Shown piece by piece: positions 1 through 12,900 of a stretch of DNA of 64,000 bases. The stretch spans positions 12,276,001-12,340,000 of the forward strand of contig NC_056046.1 in NCBI RefSeq assembly GCF_004379255.2, given 5' to 3'. Below the pieces are notes generated by a model. The model saw only the letters and a list, made by a program, of their open reading frames with translations, did no database searches and was not told the origin of the DNA. Both the position numbers and the translations under genes were made by a program. Each line of letters begins with the position of its first letter. Position 1 is the first letter of the stretch. The DNA comes from Salvia splendens (taxonomy: Eukaryota > Streptophyta > Magnoliopsida > Lamiales > Lamiaceae).

Positions 1-1165
1 TATTAAACAAAAATGTCATTTTATACACCAAAAATACCTATCATTCTATCGGCTGAAAGTATCATTCTACCCGGCAAAACTATCATTCTATCGGCTGAAA
101 GTATCATTCTATCCGGCAAAACTATCATATTATCAGTTTTATGTCATTTTGTCACGTTAAAGTATCATTTTATCAGCTTATATGCTATTTCTTCAGCTAA
201 ACTATCATTTTTATAAGCTAACTGTCATTTTATCCGCTTAGATTATCATTTTATCAGGTAAAAGTATCATTTTATTAAACAAAAATGTCATTTTATACAC
301 CAAAAATACCTATCATTCTATCGGCTGAAAGTATCATTCTACCCGGCAAAACTATCATTCTATCGGCTGAAAGTATCATTCTATCCGGCAAAACTATCAT
401 TTTATCAGTTTTATGTCATTTTGTCACGTTAAAGTATCATTTTATCAGCTTATATGCAATTTCTTCAGTTAAACTATCATTTTTATAAGCTAACTGTCAT
501 TTTATCCGCTTAGATTATCATTTTATCGGGTAAAAGTATCATTTTATTAAATAAAAATGTCATTTTATACACCAAAAATACCTATCATTCTATCGGCTGA
601 AAGTATCATTCTACCCGGCAAAACTATCATTCTATTGGCTGAAAGTATCATTTTATCATTTTATTAGTCAGTCAAAAGTATCATTTTATCAACTCAGAGT
701 ATCATTCTATCCGGTAAAACTATCATTCTATGCAATAAACCTAACATATATCATTTTACCATTTTATCAGTCAGTCAAAAGTATCATTTTATCAACTCAA
801 AGTATCATTCTATCCGGCAAAACTATCATTCTATGCAATAAACCTAACATATATCATTTTATCATTTGATCAGTCAGTCAAAAGTATCATTTTATTAACT
901 CAGAGTATCATTCTATCCGGCAAAACTATCATTCTATGCAATAAACCTAACATATATCATATTATCATTTTGTCAGTCAGTCAAAAGTATCATTTTATCA
1001 ACTCAGAGTATCATTCTATCCGGCAAAACTATCATTCTATGCAATAAACCTAACATATATCATTTTATCAGTAAGTCAAAAGTATCATTTTATCAACTTA
1101 GAGTATCATTCTATCCGGCAAAACTATCATTCTATGCAATAAACCTAAAATATATCATTTTATCA
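1..1165. repeat. TATCATTYTATC-based tandem array
   Basis: Long tandem array built from short TATCATTCTATC / TATCATTTTATC sub-units. The first part repeats with a 272-bp higher-order period (the same ATGTCATTTTATAC starts at 13, 285 and 557). From about 677 a 103-bp unit takes over (AGTATCATTTTATCAACTC at 677, 780, 883, 986, then 1081). Open frames here are simple repeat translations and are not genes. The same 103-bp unit reappears at 58.6 and 59.7 kb. Confidence 0.9.
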
Positions 1166-1378
1166 TTTTACGTGATATTTGGCGAAATTCAGAAATTAAA
1201 TGAGGGAAATGATATATTTACCCCGCACTTTTTTTTATGAAGTAAATCTAAGTTTGAATCTAGACCGCGTGATTTTAAAAATGTGTGGTCCAGATTTGGT
1301 TATAGGGTTATTACGTGATTTAGGGGTTATCATATGATCACAAATATCTCTCTCTATATATATATATATCCCAAGACC
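1166..1378. repeat. Single arm of the fold-back repeat found again at 58.66-58.98 kb
   Basis: Begins TTTTACGTGATATTTGGCGA, runs through an AAATTCAGAAATTAAATGAG stretch and a TGTGGTCCAGATTTGG block, and ends in a short (TA)n. The same succession of blocks is at 58667-58980, and in reverse complement at about 59331-59505. Here only one arm is present; the opposite arm and core are missing. Confidence 0.8.
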
Positions 1379-1424
1379 CCACATTCACACATCCCATTCA
1401 TTTTTCTTTTATGCAAGCTATCGA

Positions 1425-2196
1425 CACTGGCGTATACACATTGGAACAAGGGGTACAACTGTACCCCCAAACTTTTGTGTATTAATACTATATGCAGTCC
1501 TATTTTTGCAAGTTTCGTTGGTAGCCCGGTGGTAAGTTGCCTCAATCTCCAAGCAAGAGGGATGAGTTCGAATATTAATGAGCACATTTCCAACTTTTAA
1601 TTTTTACTTACACTTTCTCTTCTCCAAATTAACTTTGTTTTAATCTATATCATATCTAATTCAATTTTATTTTATCTCAATTCACATTTAAGTTTTATTA
1701 GTTATTTTGTTTTTAACAAATATGTTTATTAGTTTAATCACTAACTTGCTCTTTTTTAATTTAATTATGCATTCTTACATATTTAACTTCCATTAATCAT
1801 TTTTAATAGATACTTATGTGACTAATATAAAGTATATATTTTTGCAATTTAAAAAAAGCTCAATATAAATTGCTAAATTGAAATAAGTATTATAAAATAC
1901 TCCATATTTATAAATCTAACCTTCTCATTGTATTCATGTCTATATTATATATTGCTAATTAACAAAACATGGATACTTGTATTTCAAATGTATAATTTAT
2001 GTGATACTAAATAATACTACTAGTTTATTTTTATTTAAAATGAAATTTTTGATAAAAAAAATAAGACAAATATTTTATTTAAAAATAATAATTGAAAAAT
2101 CATAACAAAGAAAATAAAAAAGATTAGTCACATTTTTAAATTTTAAGTCGTAATTATTTTTGCACCCCCAAATTGAAAATCCTGGATACGCCACTG
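1425..2196. mobile_element. Non-autonomous hAT-type element with 8-bp target duplication
   Basis: The ends are imperfect inverted repeats, CACTGGCGTATACA at the left and TGGATACGCCACTG at the right. Flanks are GCTATCGA (1417-1424) and ACTATCGA (2197-2204), 7 of 8 bases identical, the 8-bp duplication expected of hAT elements. The 772-bp interior is AT-rich and non-coding. Near 1516-1580 a stretch (GGTAGCCCGGTGGTAAG ... GAGTTCGAAT) loosely resembles tRNA-type A and B boxes, so a SINE-like insertion inside is possible but not shown. Confidence 0.75.
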
Positions 2197-2204
2197 ACTA
2201 TCGA

Positions 2205-4240
2205 TGTAAAATACCATCATAATTTATATGAGAATGAAAATAAAGTTAGTACTATATTTTTTTTATAAAACTTGGATCCGTAAGGGTTTTTAAACCCTCA
2301 TAACCAAGGGAGGGGATTAGATTATCCGGTTTTAAAATTATTAAACCAACCAAATGGAGTACTATATAATTGATTAAGCCCTAAAATTTTAATCCATCAC
2401 CCTAATTTCTTCATACTAGGCGAACTCATGTGCTCTTTCTACGAAATATCGAGAGGCTTGAACGATACAACCGAGTAGGTTTGAAGTTTGAACTGTCTCC
2501 CTAACAATATTAAATCACAGCACATTGCACTTTCAAATGGTATTACTATATATGTTATTTGTGTTGACAATTTTTATTGTAGTTTGCAAGTAGGATGTAA
2601 AAGTAATTATTTTCTTATTAGAGAATTAGACCCACCACCGAAATACTATATATATTAATCTGTAATAAACTGAATTTTTGTATATCCAACTACTCTGTCT
2701 CAATGTAACTTTATTGACTTAGAATTTAAGTATTAAATAAAATTAATTTAATTACCAAAGAAAATACAAAATGTTATGATCCATGGACTTTAATAATGGT
2801 TAGGCTCCAACTTTGACTTCGAACGTAAAAACTTGTGGTCATTAACAATTTAATATTATGTATTATTGATCTTTAGATATGAAGATATATAAAAGGACAT
2901 TCTTATGTACTCCTAGTACATGTTTCCGTCCACACACAACCTACAAAAAAAAACATTTATATTAATTCGTTGCAAACGTCAAGTCCTATAATATTTCAAA
3001 TTTGCAGTGCAAATTAAATTTCATTAATAGATCCACAAAAAAATGTTTGATCTCTACAATGTCTACATACATACTCCTTTCATCCAACAAACGATAAATA
3101 ACTACTTATGCGACATACTTTATTTGGGTATAATCCATAATAGTATTTTATTTGAGTACAATCCATAAGCATCATTCTCGCAGAATCTAATTTTTGTGTT
3201 ACTTATTTTATTTTATATATTTAATTTAATTATAATATTTTAAAAAATGTTCCCACTAGATTTATATACAATAGAGTTAGAGTTGGAATTTATAGCCCAA
3301 TAAAATATCTAATCCGATTAGCCCCGACCCAAATCCTGATGGAGTGATCTACGATGCAATTATTGTCTATTCATTACTTTGTTTGGCAATTAATTCAAAC
3401 TTTAATAGTGATTTAGATAAAAAAAATGAATAACTAAAAAAAATAACCATCCAAATGTTACTATATATGGACAATAGTTTTTATTAATATATAATGCTAG
3501 ATAAATAAACAAGTTTCACAATAATAAATATTTTCAATTTTATAGCAAGCTTTAAAATTTATTAAAAATGTACTTTTATTTTATTTATCCAAATCTTAAA
3601 TTAAATAATTTAATATGCAAATATTCATCATAATTTTTTCTTATATGGTATTCAAGATTATTAAACCGTTACTTTTATGTAATGTCACGTTTTTTAAAAA
3701 GTTTTATACTAGTACTTAATCGAATTTGCATGTATACTTACCATACAATTAATATCTTTAAATTTTTTAAATAAATAATAAACAAATTAATTTTCGTATT
3801 TGGTTTGAATCATATTTAGTCCATTGGATTAGCTTGAAACACAAATATTTAGGGTTATAATTCAAATTTTTATACAATCAATTTTCAATCCGGTTAGCTA
3901 TGAATTTAAAAATTACTCTCAATCTTAAATTATAATGTAACCCTAGATTGCTGAACTTGAATACGGAAAAGGGAAATCATGACTTGACATCAGAAATAGA
4001 ATTTTTGGATCCTTTCTTCGACGTTGCAGCAATAATTATATGATTAATTAATCGATTAACAGTGTAGATTAATCAATCCAAATAAAATCAGTATATAGAT
4101 TAATCAATAGATCTAACACGTGAGAATGGACGGTGAATAAAAACTAGTGCACTACTCGCTCACAATTTAGTCAAACATAAATCAAAATTCCTCAAACGTG
4201 TAAAATGAGATCACACATCAATTAGCTTCAACGCTTTTAC
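2205..4240. other. AT-rich intergenic DNA, no gene seen
   Basis: No frame with coding character, no RNA gene and no complete mobile element could be supported. Fragments such as TACTCTGTCTCAATG near 2690 and TACTCCTTTCATCC near 3073 look like one-sided remains of Stowaway-type ends, but no partner end was found. Confidence 0.5.
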
Positions 4241-4252
4241 CACCAATTTCAC

Positions 4253-4270
4253 TATATATATATATACATA
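4253..4270 (+). promoter_or_regulatory. Possible TATA region of the START-domain gene
   Basis: A run of TATATATA lies about 550 bp before the ATG at 4813 and is followed by a CT/CA-rich stretch of plant 5'-leader type. It could equally be a plain TA microsatellite; the leader between it and the ATG is long. Confidence 0.35.
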
Positions 4271-4812
4271 TATTCAATTCAACCAACGCCACAGTCAATA
4301 TTATCAGTCTCTTTCTCTATCTAAGCTTCAAAAACAACACTAAACAAAATATTACTACCATTCCACCAAAACAGTCCTCTTCCTCAAATTATTACTTACA
4401 TATCTTTTTCCATAAATGCTAAATTTCTGAGAATTTTGTGCGGCTATTTGGTGACTTGGAATATTTATTCAGAAGATTACAAAAGCTGCGATTGGGATTC
4501 TTGTGAAGTTCAATACAAGCGGGCCTACAGCAATCTCAGCAACGCCTCTCTCGACTCCTTATCCTTTTCCGAAGGATTTTGGCATCTTAACTAGTACCAT
4601 TAATTTAATTAAATTGTTTCTTGTATAAATTGCTACTCCTTATCCACCTTTCTTCTCTTTCGATTTTTTTGGGTCTAAATTTGCCCCCTCTTTGCATTTG
4701 GGTGGATTGGGGGCTTACTCAATCTTCTCCGCCAACCCTCGGCTCATCGCTGAGCTGAAAGGCTAAATCTATAGCCGATTGAATCGAGGGTTTCTGCTGC
4801 TTTCCTACTTCT

Positions 4813-7800
4813 ATGGCGATGGTTTCTGCTTTTCTTGAGATTTTGCAAAAGCCTACAATTGGGGAAATGGTGCTTGAGCTAATGGCGTTGGCGACCCCCA
4901 TCTGGGCGGCGATCGTCGTCGGCGTTTTTCTGGGTTGGGCGTGGAAGCCCAAGTGGGCAAATAGTCTCAGTGTGGGATTTCTTGATTCCGCCGTTGCAAA
5001 CGACGGAGAAGCGAAGAAATCAGCGGCGGCGCTGTCGCAATTCGTTGGTTCAATCCCGAGCTTCAGCTCGTTGAAGCGGCATTTCTCGCTTGAGGGTAGT
5101 AACTCATCCGAGTCTTCGGTTCCGTGCTTTGAATACAGGTGAATTTGACTTTTCTTTAGCAGAATTTGATTGATTGACTGGCTTGTTTGAGTCAATTGGG
5201 ATGCCCTAGGGCTTGCCCTATTGTTTTTATCTATCCCTTAATAAGTTGAATTTTTATGTGGTTAGTTCGTCAAAGTTGGAGACTGAGAAAACGAGTGCTG
5301 TGAATGAGGATGATCTCAAGCATTTTCACAGGCTAGTTGAGGAAAAAGATGGTGGTCCTGTTTGGATCCAAATGATGGATAGGTCCACCCCCAATATGAG
5401 CTATCAAGCTTGGAGAAGAGATCTTGAGGTATACATATATAGTATTTCATTTTCTAGATGATACATTTTGATCATGAATTGATATTGCATAGGGTGTTTT
5501 TGGATTATAAATATTGCATTTTCTGCTCATAGACTGGACCTCCACAATATCGTAGTAGAACTATTTACGAAGATGCCACCCCTGAAATGCTGAAAGATTT
5601 CTTCTGGGACGATGAGTTCAGAGCGAAATGGGATGATATGCTTATACAATCTGAAACTCTCGAGGAATGCCCCACAACCGGAACAATGGTGGTTCAGTGG
5701 GTACGCAAGGTAGGGGGCGGTTTCTCTTCGTGCAAATTTTTGTGCTCTGATTGTGTTGTGAAAATGCTGATCGTGTTATTTTTGTTGGTGTCCAGTTTCC
5801 CTTCTTTTGTAGTGACAGAGAGTACATCATTGGCCGTCGAATTTGGCAGTCTGGAGGAAACTATTACTGTATAACAAAGGTAAGAGGAGAAATTGACATC
5901 TTGGTGCTTGTAGTTGACGGATATACTTCCATTCTGTTAGTTCTAGTCTTGAATTTGTAGAGTTGGTTAAATTATTGCTATTTGTATGCATGGTATAACA
6001 TAACTTTCTAAATATTTCTTCTGATTCCTAGTTTGTAAATTTGTATTGCTTAGTTTCTTGCAGCTCTATGAATTCAGAAATTTTCAAGCATTTAGGTTAA
6101 TTTACACCAGCCTCATTTGTCAATTTGATTAGGGTTATTCTAGTATATTGCTTGTTAGGCTAGTCCGTTATAATTAGGGCTGATAATTCGGTCATCGGTT
6201 AGTCGGTTAACCGATGACCGAACCGATATTCTCGGTTCTCGGTTAACCGAGAACCGCCCAATTCGGTTTTCGGTTATTTCGGTTCTCGGTTCTGCATGTG
6301 TTGATCGGTTCTCGGTTCTAACCGAGAACCAATCGGTTAACCGATATCGGTTCTCGTGTCGTTGCTGAATACTATGGAACAGATCCATTCTCATCCTCTC
6401 ATTTCCAATTGTTTCGACAACTACCACTTTCAACCTCTTCGGGAAACAGTTTATTTTCTAGTCGATTTTGTTGAGAATTATTCCAACGAAGCTGAAGACA
6501 TGATTGAAGTCGCTTGCTGATCGAATTATTGCTTCATCTTCTACCAAAAGTCTACTAATGTTGCATTGCCTCGAGATGAGCTCCATCAAGGATAAGGTTA
6601 TCAAGTTTAAAAAGGAAACCCCATCAGCCACTTCCATGCCTCCACCATCAGCTCCGTCAGTTCAATCCCTCCAGTACCATCATCGTCTTCATCAGCTCCT
6701 CGCGCAGCTAAGAACCAAGTGGTGGCCAAGATGGGAAATCTTCGTGTGCAACATCCAAGGATCAATACTTGTCAACCACATAAATTTTTTTTAATTCGGT
6801 TCCGATTGGTTAACCGGAACCGAACCGACCCTATTCGGTTAGGAACCGAACCGAACCGAGGCCAATTCGGTTTCGGTTCCGGTGCTTCAATTTCGGTTAG
6901 GTTTGGGCTCGGTTAACCGAGTTTTCGGTTCGGTTCTAACCGAACCGACCGATTTATCAGCACTAGTTATAATGAACCCCTTGGTATAGTTGTATTTATG
7001 ACATTGTACATCCCGGTTGATGAATTGAAGGCTAGAAAAGAAAATTTATTACTCTTATCATTCAATTGATATAGTTGTATCTATGACATTGTACATCCCT
7101 GTTGATGAATTGAAGGCTAGAAAACAAATTTTATTACTCTTATCATTCAATTCATTTTCATTGGCAGTCTTGCTAATATTCTTACTTCATGATATAGGGT
7201 GTGCCACGGTCCTCCATTACTCGTCGCAACAAACCAAGAAGAGTTGATTTGTACTATTCTAGTTGGTGCATTCGTGCAGGTACTGATTTTTCTTGTTAGT
7301 AAATTTACTTAGTTTGCTGTAATGTTGCAATCTAAATAAGCTAACTGCAGACTGATATCTTTATTGTGTAAAAAAAAGTGTGTTAGTTTCTTTTCTTTAT
7401 TTTGGTATTTCTGTATTAAATGATTAAAATGCTATGAAGTTACTAAATAGGAATATTTGAGGAAGACATCTCTTGAATCCGCATTCATAAGTTTTCCATA
7501 ATTTATTTTTTATCTACTTGGTTGAACTAAATAAAAATGAAACAGCTTCCGTTACTTGAGAGATCTTTTTGGCAAGAAAACTTTGAATTAGATATTTATT
7601 TGTTTTGCTGAGTTTGAAAAATCTGATGACAATTCCCTTTTGGTGAATTCAGCTGAATCAAAGAGAGATGGGCGGTCGACTGCGTGTGAGGTTCTACTGT
7701 TCCATTACGAAGACATGGGGATACCATGGGAGATTGCAAAACTTGGTATCCGGCAAGGGATGTGGGGTGCTGTCAAGAAAATCGACCCTGGCCTGCGTGC

Positions 7801-8092
7801 GTACCAGAAGCACAGGGCATCCGGAGCACCACTCTCGCGCTCTGCAAGAATGGCTCAAATAAACGCTAAAGTTGATGTGGACGCATTGGAAAGCCAGGAG
7901 AGTGTAAGCACTAGTGCATCAGAGGCCAAGGATCTAGTATCCACAGAGAAGCCATCGCGCAGAGGCATCTCAAAGGGTCTTGTCATTGGTGGAGCCATCG
8001 CCCTGGCTTGCTCCCTTGAAAGAGGCCTTCTGACGAAAGCTGTTATTTTCGGGGTTGCAAGAAAGTTTGCAAGAACGGGGCAGAGGTTATGA
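4813..8092 (+). CDS. START-domain (lipid-binding) membrane protein, six exons
   Basis: Exons, all with GT-AG borders that keep frame: 4813-5138, 5266-5428, 5533-5709, 5796-5879, 7198-7279, 7653-8092 (TGA); 423 residues. A hydrophobic segment near residues 24-42 is followed by a START domain from about residue 125 to 340 (VWIQMMDRS, MLKDFFWDDEFRAKWDDM, FPFFCSDREYIIGRRIW, then PWEIAKLGIRQGMWGAVKKI). The C-terminal end has a second hydrophobic stretch (GLVIGGAIALACSLERGL). This layout fits plant 'polyketide cyclase/lipid transport superfamily' START proteins of roughly 400-450 residues, thought to bind lipids at a membrane; the ligand is unknown. Intron 4 (5880-7197) is enlarged by a hAT insertion and a tandem duplication but its splice sites are intact. 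The start at 4813 gives the usual N-terminal membrane segment. I see no lesion. Confidence 0.9.
6175..6965. mobile_element. hAT-type element inside intron 4 of the START gene
   Basis: Terminal inverted repeats TAGGGCTGATAATTCGG and CCGATTTATCAGCACTA; perfect 8-bp target duplication GTTATAAT at 6167-6174 and 6966-6973. Both ends are packed with AACCGA / CGGTT motifs in both orientations, typical of hAT subterminal transposase sites. The central ~400 bp (about 6355-6785) lacks that motif and is of unknown origin; it has no long open frame. The 791-bp size and lack of transposase make it non-autonomous. Confidence 0.9.
6985..7153. repeat. Two-copy 85-bp tandem duplication in intron 4
   Basis: The block starting TATAGTTGTAT at 6985 is repeated at 7070 with few changes (for example CCCGG/CCCTG). 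It lies directly after the hAT element and is non-coding. Confidence 0.85.
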
Positions 8093-8893
8093 CGGATACA
8101 TATTCCTCTATGTGGCGTAGTAAAGCAAAGTCCCACACAAGGAATTGGCATTGGTTGAAAATTTGTAGCTGCGAAATAAAGAGGCAGATTTCATTCTTTT
8201 TTATTTCCTATTTCTCCATGTAGTGATGATATTATCCCTATAATTCATTAATATCCCAATATATGATAATTTTGTTGACAGATGATATGAATAGAATCTA
8301 GTACTACTTATGTTCATCATTCATGTGTTGTGGACGCTGCAATCATACATATATTTTCATGTTTCTGGTCGAGGAAAGAAGCTTGGCTGTTTCGGGCCTG
8401 CAACGTTGGGGTCCCGGTTAAGATTTTGAACCGTTGTTCAATTTTAAAGTTTTTGGTCTAATAAGTTTAATAAAAATATAGCAAAAATAATATAATGACC
8501 TATTTAAATTTTAAGTCTCTCGTTGTCTCTTCCGTTCATATATTTGTATGGATTTTGCAGAAATTGATCTTGTAGATGGTCGATCATATATTCTTTATTT
8601 GTTGAAGTTATTATTTATTCGAGTAGATCGTCTTATCCTTATGTCAAGAGCCGCTAATTGAAGTTATCCCATGTCTCACTCATCTCATGTATATATATGT
8701 AAAACCAAGAAACATTACACAACACAAAATTAAGATAATAGTATATTCTTAACGAATTCGCACTATACTCACTGTAACATAGTTATATCATATTCACAAT
8801 CACAACAGAGATGAGAATCATGAGATTGATACTCCTATTTTACAAGTGTATGAATGAAATAGAGAATATTTTAGGTGACCTCCTCAGTTGATG
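8093..8893. other. 3' UTR of the START gene and intergenic DNA
   Basis: The first ~150 bp after the TGA at 8090-8092 are likely 3' UTR. The rest is AT-rich and no feature could be supported. Confidence 0.5.
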
Positions 8894-9115
8894 TCATGAT
8901 GTGGATGATATGAGAGTTTCGAAGCAGTTGAGTCCGTCAAACTCCGGTGCAAAACGACCTACTGCAGCTCCGCCCAGCTTTGGTTGATCTGGTGTCTTTG
9001 GAATTGGAGTTGGAGGAGAAGATGTTTTGGTTGAACTTGAACTTGAGGTTGAGGTTGACCATCCCAACATCTCTGCGCATGCCGCTTCGAACGAACTCAT
9101 TATTGAAAACTTCAT
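8894..9115 (-). CDS. Small plant protein with C-terminal FAPEFDGL..ETL motif
   Basis: Single-exon frame of 73 residues from the ATG at 9115-9113 to a TGA at 8896-8894. A second Met (MSSFEAACAEMLGW) is five codons further and could be the real start. The middle is Ser/Thr/Pro-rich and low in complexity. The C-terminal part, GRFAPEFDGLNCFETLISS, matches the end of the other small gene in this window at 17.8 kb (NAPKFDGLRFIETLVTAHR). A TATA box (TATAAATA on this strand) is about 130 bp upstream, which supports transcription. I recognise the motif as recurring in small uncharacterised plant proteins but cannot assign a function. Confidence 0.65.
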   Translation of the reverse strand: MKFSIMSSFEAACAEMLGWSTSTSSSSSTKTSSPPTPIPKTPDQPKLGGAAVGRFAPEFDGLNCFETLISSTS

Positions 9116-9245
9116 TTTCACACCTCTTTTCTTTTTCGATCAACTATTTACTAATACTACGTCGTACCAAATTCTCGCACAATTTTTTTTTTTTTGCTTT
9201 TTTTGCAGAATTGTAGCAAATTAGAGGTTTGAGTTTGTGTACTTG

Positions 9246-9253
9246 TATTTATA
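9246..9253 (-). promoter_or_regulatory. TATA box for the small gene at 8894-9115
   Basis: TATAAATA on the minus strand, 131 bp before the ATG, with a leader rich in T/A between them. Position and sequence fit a core plant promoter. Confidence 0.55.
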
Positions 9254-9418
9254 GCGCATACAATCAAACCTGAGTTGTTATATAATGGATATGCCAGCAA
9301 TTTTGTGGGCCCTCATGCACCTTTAACTGAATGCATGCTTTAGCCAATGTCCCACAATTAAACCCAAACCATGAAACCAATGTATCCGCGATTTTTTTAT
9401 TTTGGAACCATTACCATT

Positions 9419-9803
9419 TGAAAAGAATAACCAAAGACCATGTTGATGAAAGTTATGTAGAATGTAGCCGGAAATAGTATATAAGAGATAGAGCTAGTAG
9501 CACTATTTCACTGATTGAATAAGAGGATTATAAAACCAGTATTTATACACATACTTGGAACAATCCAGAATCAATATTCTGTTATGATTAACTCACTAAC
9601 ATCTCATTAAGATCACTAATCCTAACCAACCTCTCTCTTTTAGTCCTCTCATCAGCACGTCCTTGAAGGTACAAATGCGGTCCCCTGATCTATTAGCTGG
9701 CAATGTATCATTTATGATTTGTAGTTTTGATCTCGTGCTCTCATCCTTAAAGCAATCCCGTGCACTCCATTCTTCATGCAATTCCTTATAAACTCTTCCA
9801 ACA
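9419..9803 (-). repeat. 3' LTR of the copia element
   Basis: 385 bp, TG...CA ends when read on the plus strand; the partner LTR is at 14243-14632. On the minus strand it directly follows the polypurine tract. Confidence 0.9.
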
Positions 9804-9814
9804 TCCCCCCTCAA
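9804..9814 (-). other. Polypurine tract of the copia element
   Basis: TTGAGGGGGGA on the minus strand abuts the 3' LTR, the expected plus-strand primer of reverse transcription. Confidence 0.8.
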
Positions 9815-9904
9815 CCCGAGTGAGGCTAGAGAAACTACACCAAGTCTTGTTCTCAGCTTCAGGAAAGGTTGTTGTCCAAGAGGCTTTGTAAAAATATCAG
9901 CTAT

Positions 9905-12900
9905 CTAATCTTGAGTGGGAATATGCCGAAGCTCAAGCTCTCTATTCAAAACCTTATCTCTGACAAAATGGACATCAAGCTCAATATGCTTGGTTCTGGC
10001 ATGCAAGACCGGATTAGAAGCAAGAACAATAACACTTATGTTATCAACCCAGATTACTGGTTCTGATTTTGCTTGAACCTTCAACTCTCCAAGCATGGAG
10101 TTGAGCCAGGTCACTTCAGCTACTGCATGAGCCAAACTCCTATACTCAGCTTCAGTACTAGAACGAGCCACAACCGTTTACTTTTTTAACACACCAAGAA
10201 ATGAGACTTCTACCAAAGTAAGTGCAGAAACCAGTTGTGGATCTTCTATCATCCAAATCTACAGCCCAATCTGAGTCAGAGAAGGCAGGCAGATAGAATA
10301 CCATTAGATTTATGAATTTGAATGCCAAAATCCAAAGTCCCTGACAGATATCTCAAGATTCGTTTGACTGCTCTCCAGTGAGTATCAAGAGGTGAGGCCA
10401 TGTATTGGCTCACTTTATTTACTGCATAATTAATGTCTGGCCTAGTGATGGCTGCATACTAAAGAGCACCAACAATGCTCCTATAATGCTTAGCATCAGA
10501 GACTGGTTCTCCAATATTTTTGTTGAGTTCACAACTAGAAACCATATGGGTAGGACAGCCTTTCGCACCAGTCATTTTAGCTTTCTTCAAAAGATCTTTA
10601 ATATATGTTGACTGACACAAATGGAGGCCATTATGTTCAGTTTTGACAACTTTCACACCAAGGAAAAGACTCACCTCTCCAAGATCCTTTAGAGAAAACT
10701 GAGCATTTAACTGATTGATCACCTTCTTAATCGCAGCAGGGCAGTTTCCAGTGATCAACATATCGTCCACATAGATTAGGAGATAAATAACCTCAGAACC
10801 TGTTTTTTCTGATGAACATAGAGGCATCTGCTCTGGACTGCTTGAAGCCAAGAGAAAGAAGCACTGAATGAATGGTAAAGACCATGCCCTGGAAGCTTGC
10901 TTAAACTCATAGATGGCCTTATTCAACTTATAGACCAGATGAGGACCTCCATATTCAAAACTAATAGGCTGCTTCATATAGATGTCCTCTTTCAACTCAC
11001 CATTGAGAAATGTATTATTCACATCAAGATGTGTAACCTCCCAGCCAAAAGACACTGTTATAGTGAGAATCAGTCTGATAGTAGCAGGCTCAACAACCGG
11101 ACTGAATGTTTCATTGAAGTCAAAACCCGGTTGCTGAGAAAAACCTTGAGCCACAAGCCTGACCTTATGCCTAGCAATCTCTCCAGAGAGATGAAACTTC
11201 AGCTTGAAAACCCATGTACAACCTATAAAGGTAAAAAAAAACCCATGTACAACCTATAAGATTCTTCCCAGGTGGTAGAGTAGTCAAAATCCAGGTTTTA
11301 TTCTTGAGAAGAGCAATGAATTCAGCCAACATGGCTGTCTTCCAAATAGGTATAAACAATGCCTCAAGAGCTGATCTTGGAAGGAGGTGTGAAGAAACCA
11401 TCACAGTATATAGTTTGGGCTTAAAAATTCCAGACTTTGACCTTGTGGTCATATGATGCTTACCAGAATTATGAGGTTCCTCAACAAGTGGGGCATCTGG
11501 AACTGAGGTAGATGACTGATCATCAGAATCTGAATGAAGAGGGGATGTGTCTGAGGAATGACTAGAGGAATGTGAATGAGAAGTATCAGCAGGAGAATTG
11601 ATAGAAACATGTTATAAATGGGGAGAAGGTGATGAAACAGTGGGAGCGGAGATAGGCTGTGCTGGTGGAACAAGCATAGTTGGAGGGTTGGGCTACATAG
11701 AAATATGAGCACCACCAGAAGGAAAAAATGACTAATAAGGAAAAACTTGTTCATCAAAGACCACATCCCTGGACACTATCACATTCCCAACCGGAAGAAG
11801 AGCCTTATACCCCTTATGAGATGTACTATACCCCAAAAATACAGATCTTACAGACCTGTTGTCAAGTTTATGTTTATTATAAGGCCTGGTCAGAGGAAAA
11901 CACAAGCAACCAAAAACTTTCAAAGCTGAATAATCAGGTTTCTTGGAATATAACTTTTCAAAAGGAGATATGTTATCAATGATCTTAGAGGGCATCCTAT
12001 TGATTAGAAAAACGGCAGAAATAAAAACATCATCCCAGAATTTATTTGGAAGTGAAGATTGAGACAGAAGTGTAAGCTCAGTCTCCACTATATGCCTATG
12101 CTTCCTTTCAGCCAAACCATTTTGCTGAGGAGTGTAGGGACATGAGATTCTATGTGTTATCTCATTCTCCTTAAAAAATGAGGTTAACCCTTGAAACTCC
12201 CCTCCAGTCAGACTGAAAGTACTTTATTTTTTTCTGAAGAAGATTTTCTGTCAAGGATTTAAAATGCTTAAAAATATCAGAGACATCACTCTTGTTCTTC
12301 AACAAATATATCCAGGTAAACCTTGAATAATGGTCCACAAATGAGACATAATATCTGTAACCAATTCTTGAAACAACTAGGGACGGTCCCCAAAGATCAC
12401 TGTATATGAGCTCAAGGGGGAAGAAACAGTTGACTCTGATGAGTTATAAGGCAATTTATGAGCTTTAGACATGCAACATGAATGAAAAAGTTGAGAATCG
12501 TTTATTGAATTGAAAGGGATATTACAGCTCTTAACATTTTTGACAACTTCTAGAGTAGGATGTCCTAGTCTATTATTATGCCACAAGGTTAAAACAAGAC
12601 TAGCATTGTGATTTGAACTACTACTAGCTGTTGGAACAGTTGAGCTGACTGAGTGAATGGCTGGGCAGCCTTGATTGAATGGAATGGGAAAAGAGTGGAT
12701 GGTGGCGCTAGAGCTTCTCTTGATTGGTGAATGGTCAACGAAGAAGTGGTATAATCCCTTGTCAAAAGTTCCCTTGAGCACGATTTCCCGGGTTCCCAGA
12801 TCCTTGACAAAACAAAAGTCAGGATGAAACTAAAAAAAAATAGAGTTATCTCTAGCAAATTTTGACACACTTAAGAGATTTTTGGTTATGCTAGGAACAT

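Noticed and set aside
13..488. 67-codon frames repeated at 13-216 and 285-488
   Set aside because: They are translations of the TATCATTYTATC satellite; identical repeats of non-protein composition.
1516..1580. tRNA-like A/B box sequence
   Set aside because: Cloverleaf cannot be formed convincingly; kept only as a possible SINE trace within the hAT element.
4440..4590. Open stretch WNIYSEDYKSCDWDSCEVQ before the START gene
   Set aside because: No in-frame ATG or splice support; lies in the presumed 5' leader.
4719..5195. 158-codon antisense frame over START exon 1
   Set aside because: Shadow of the real exon; no domain or splice evidence.
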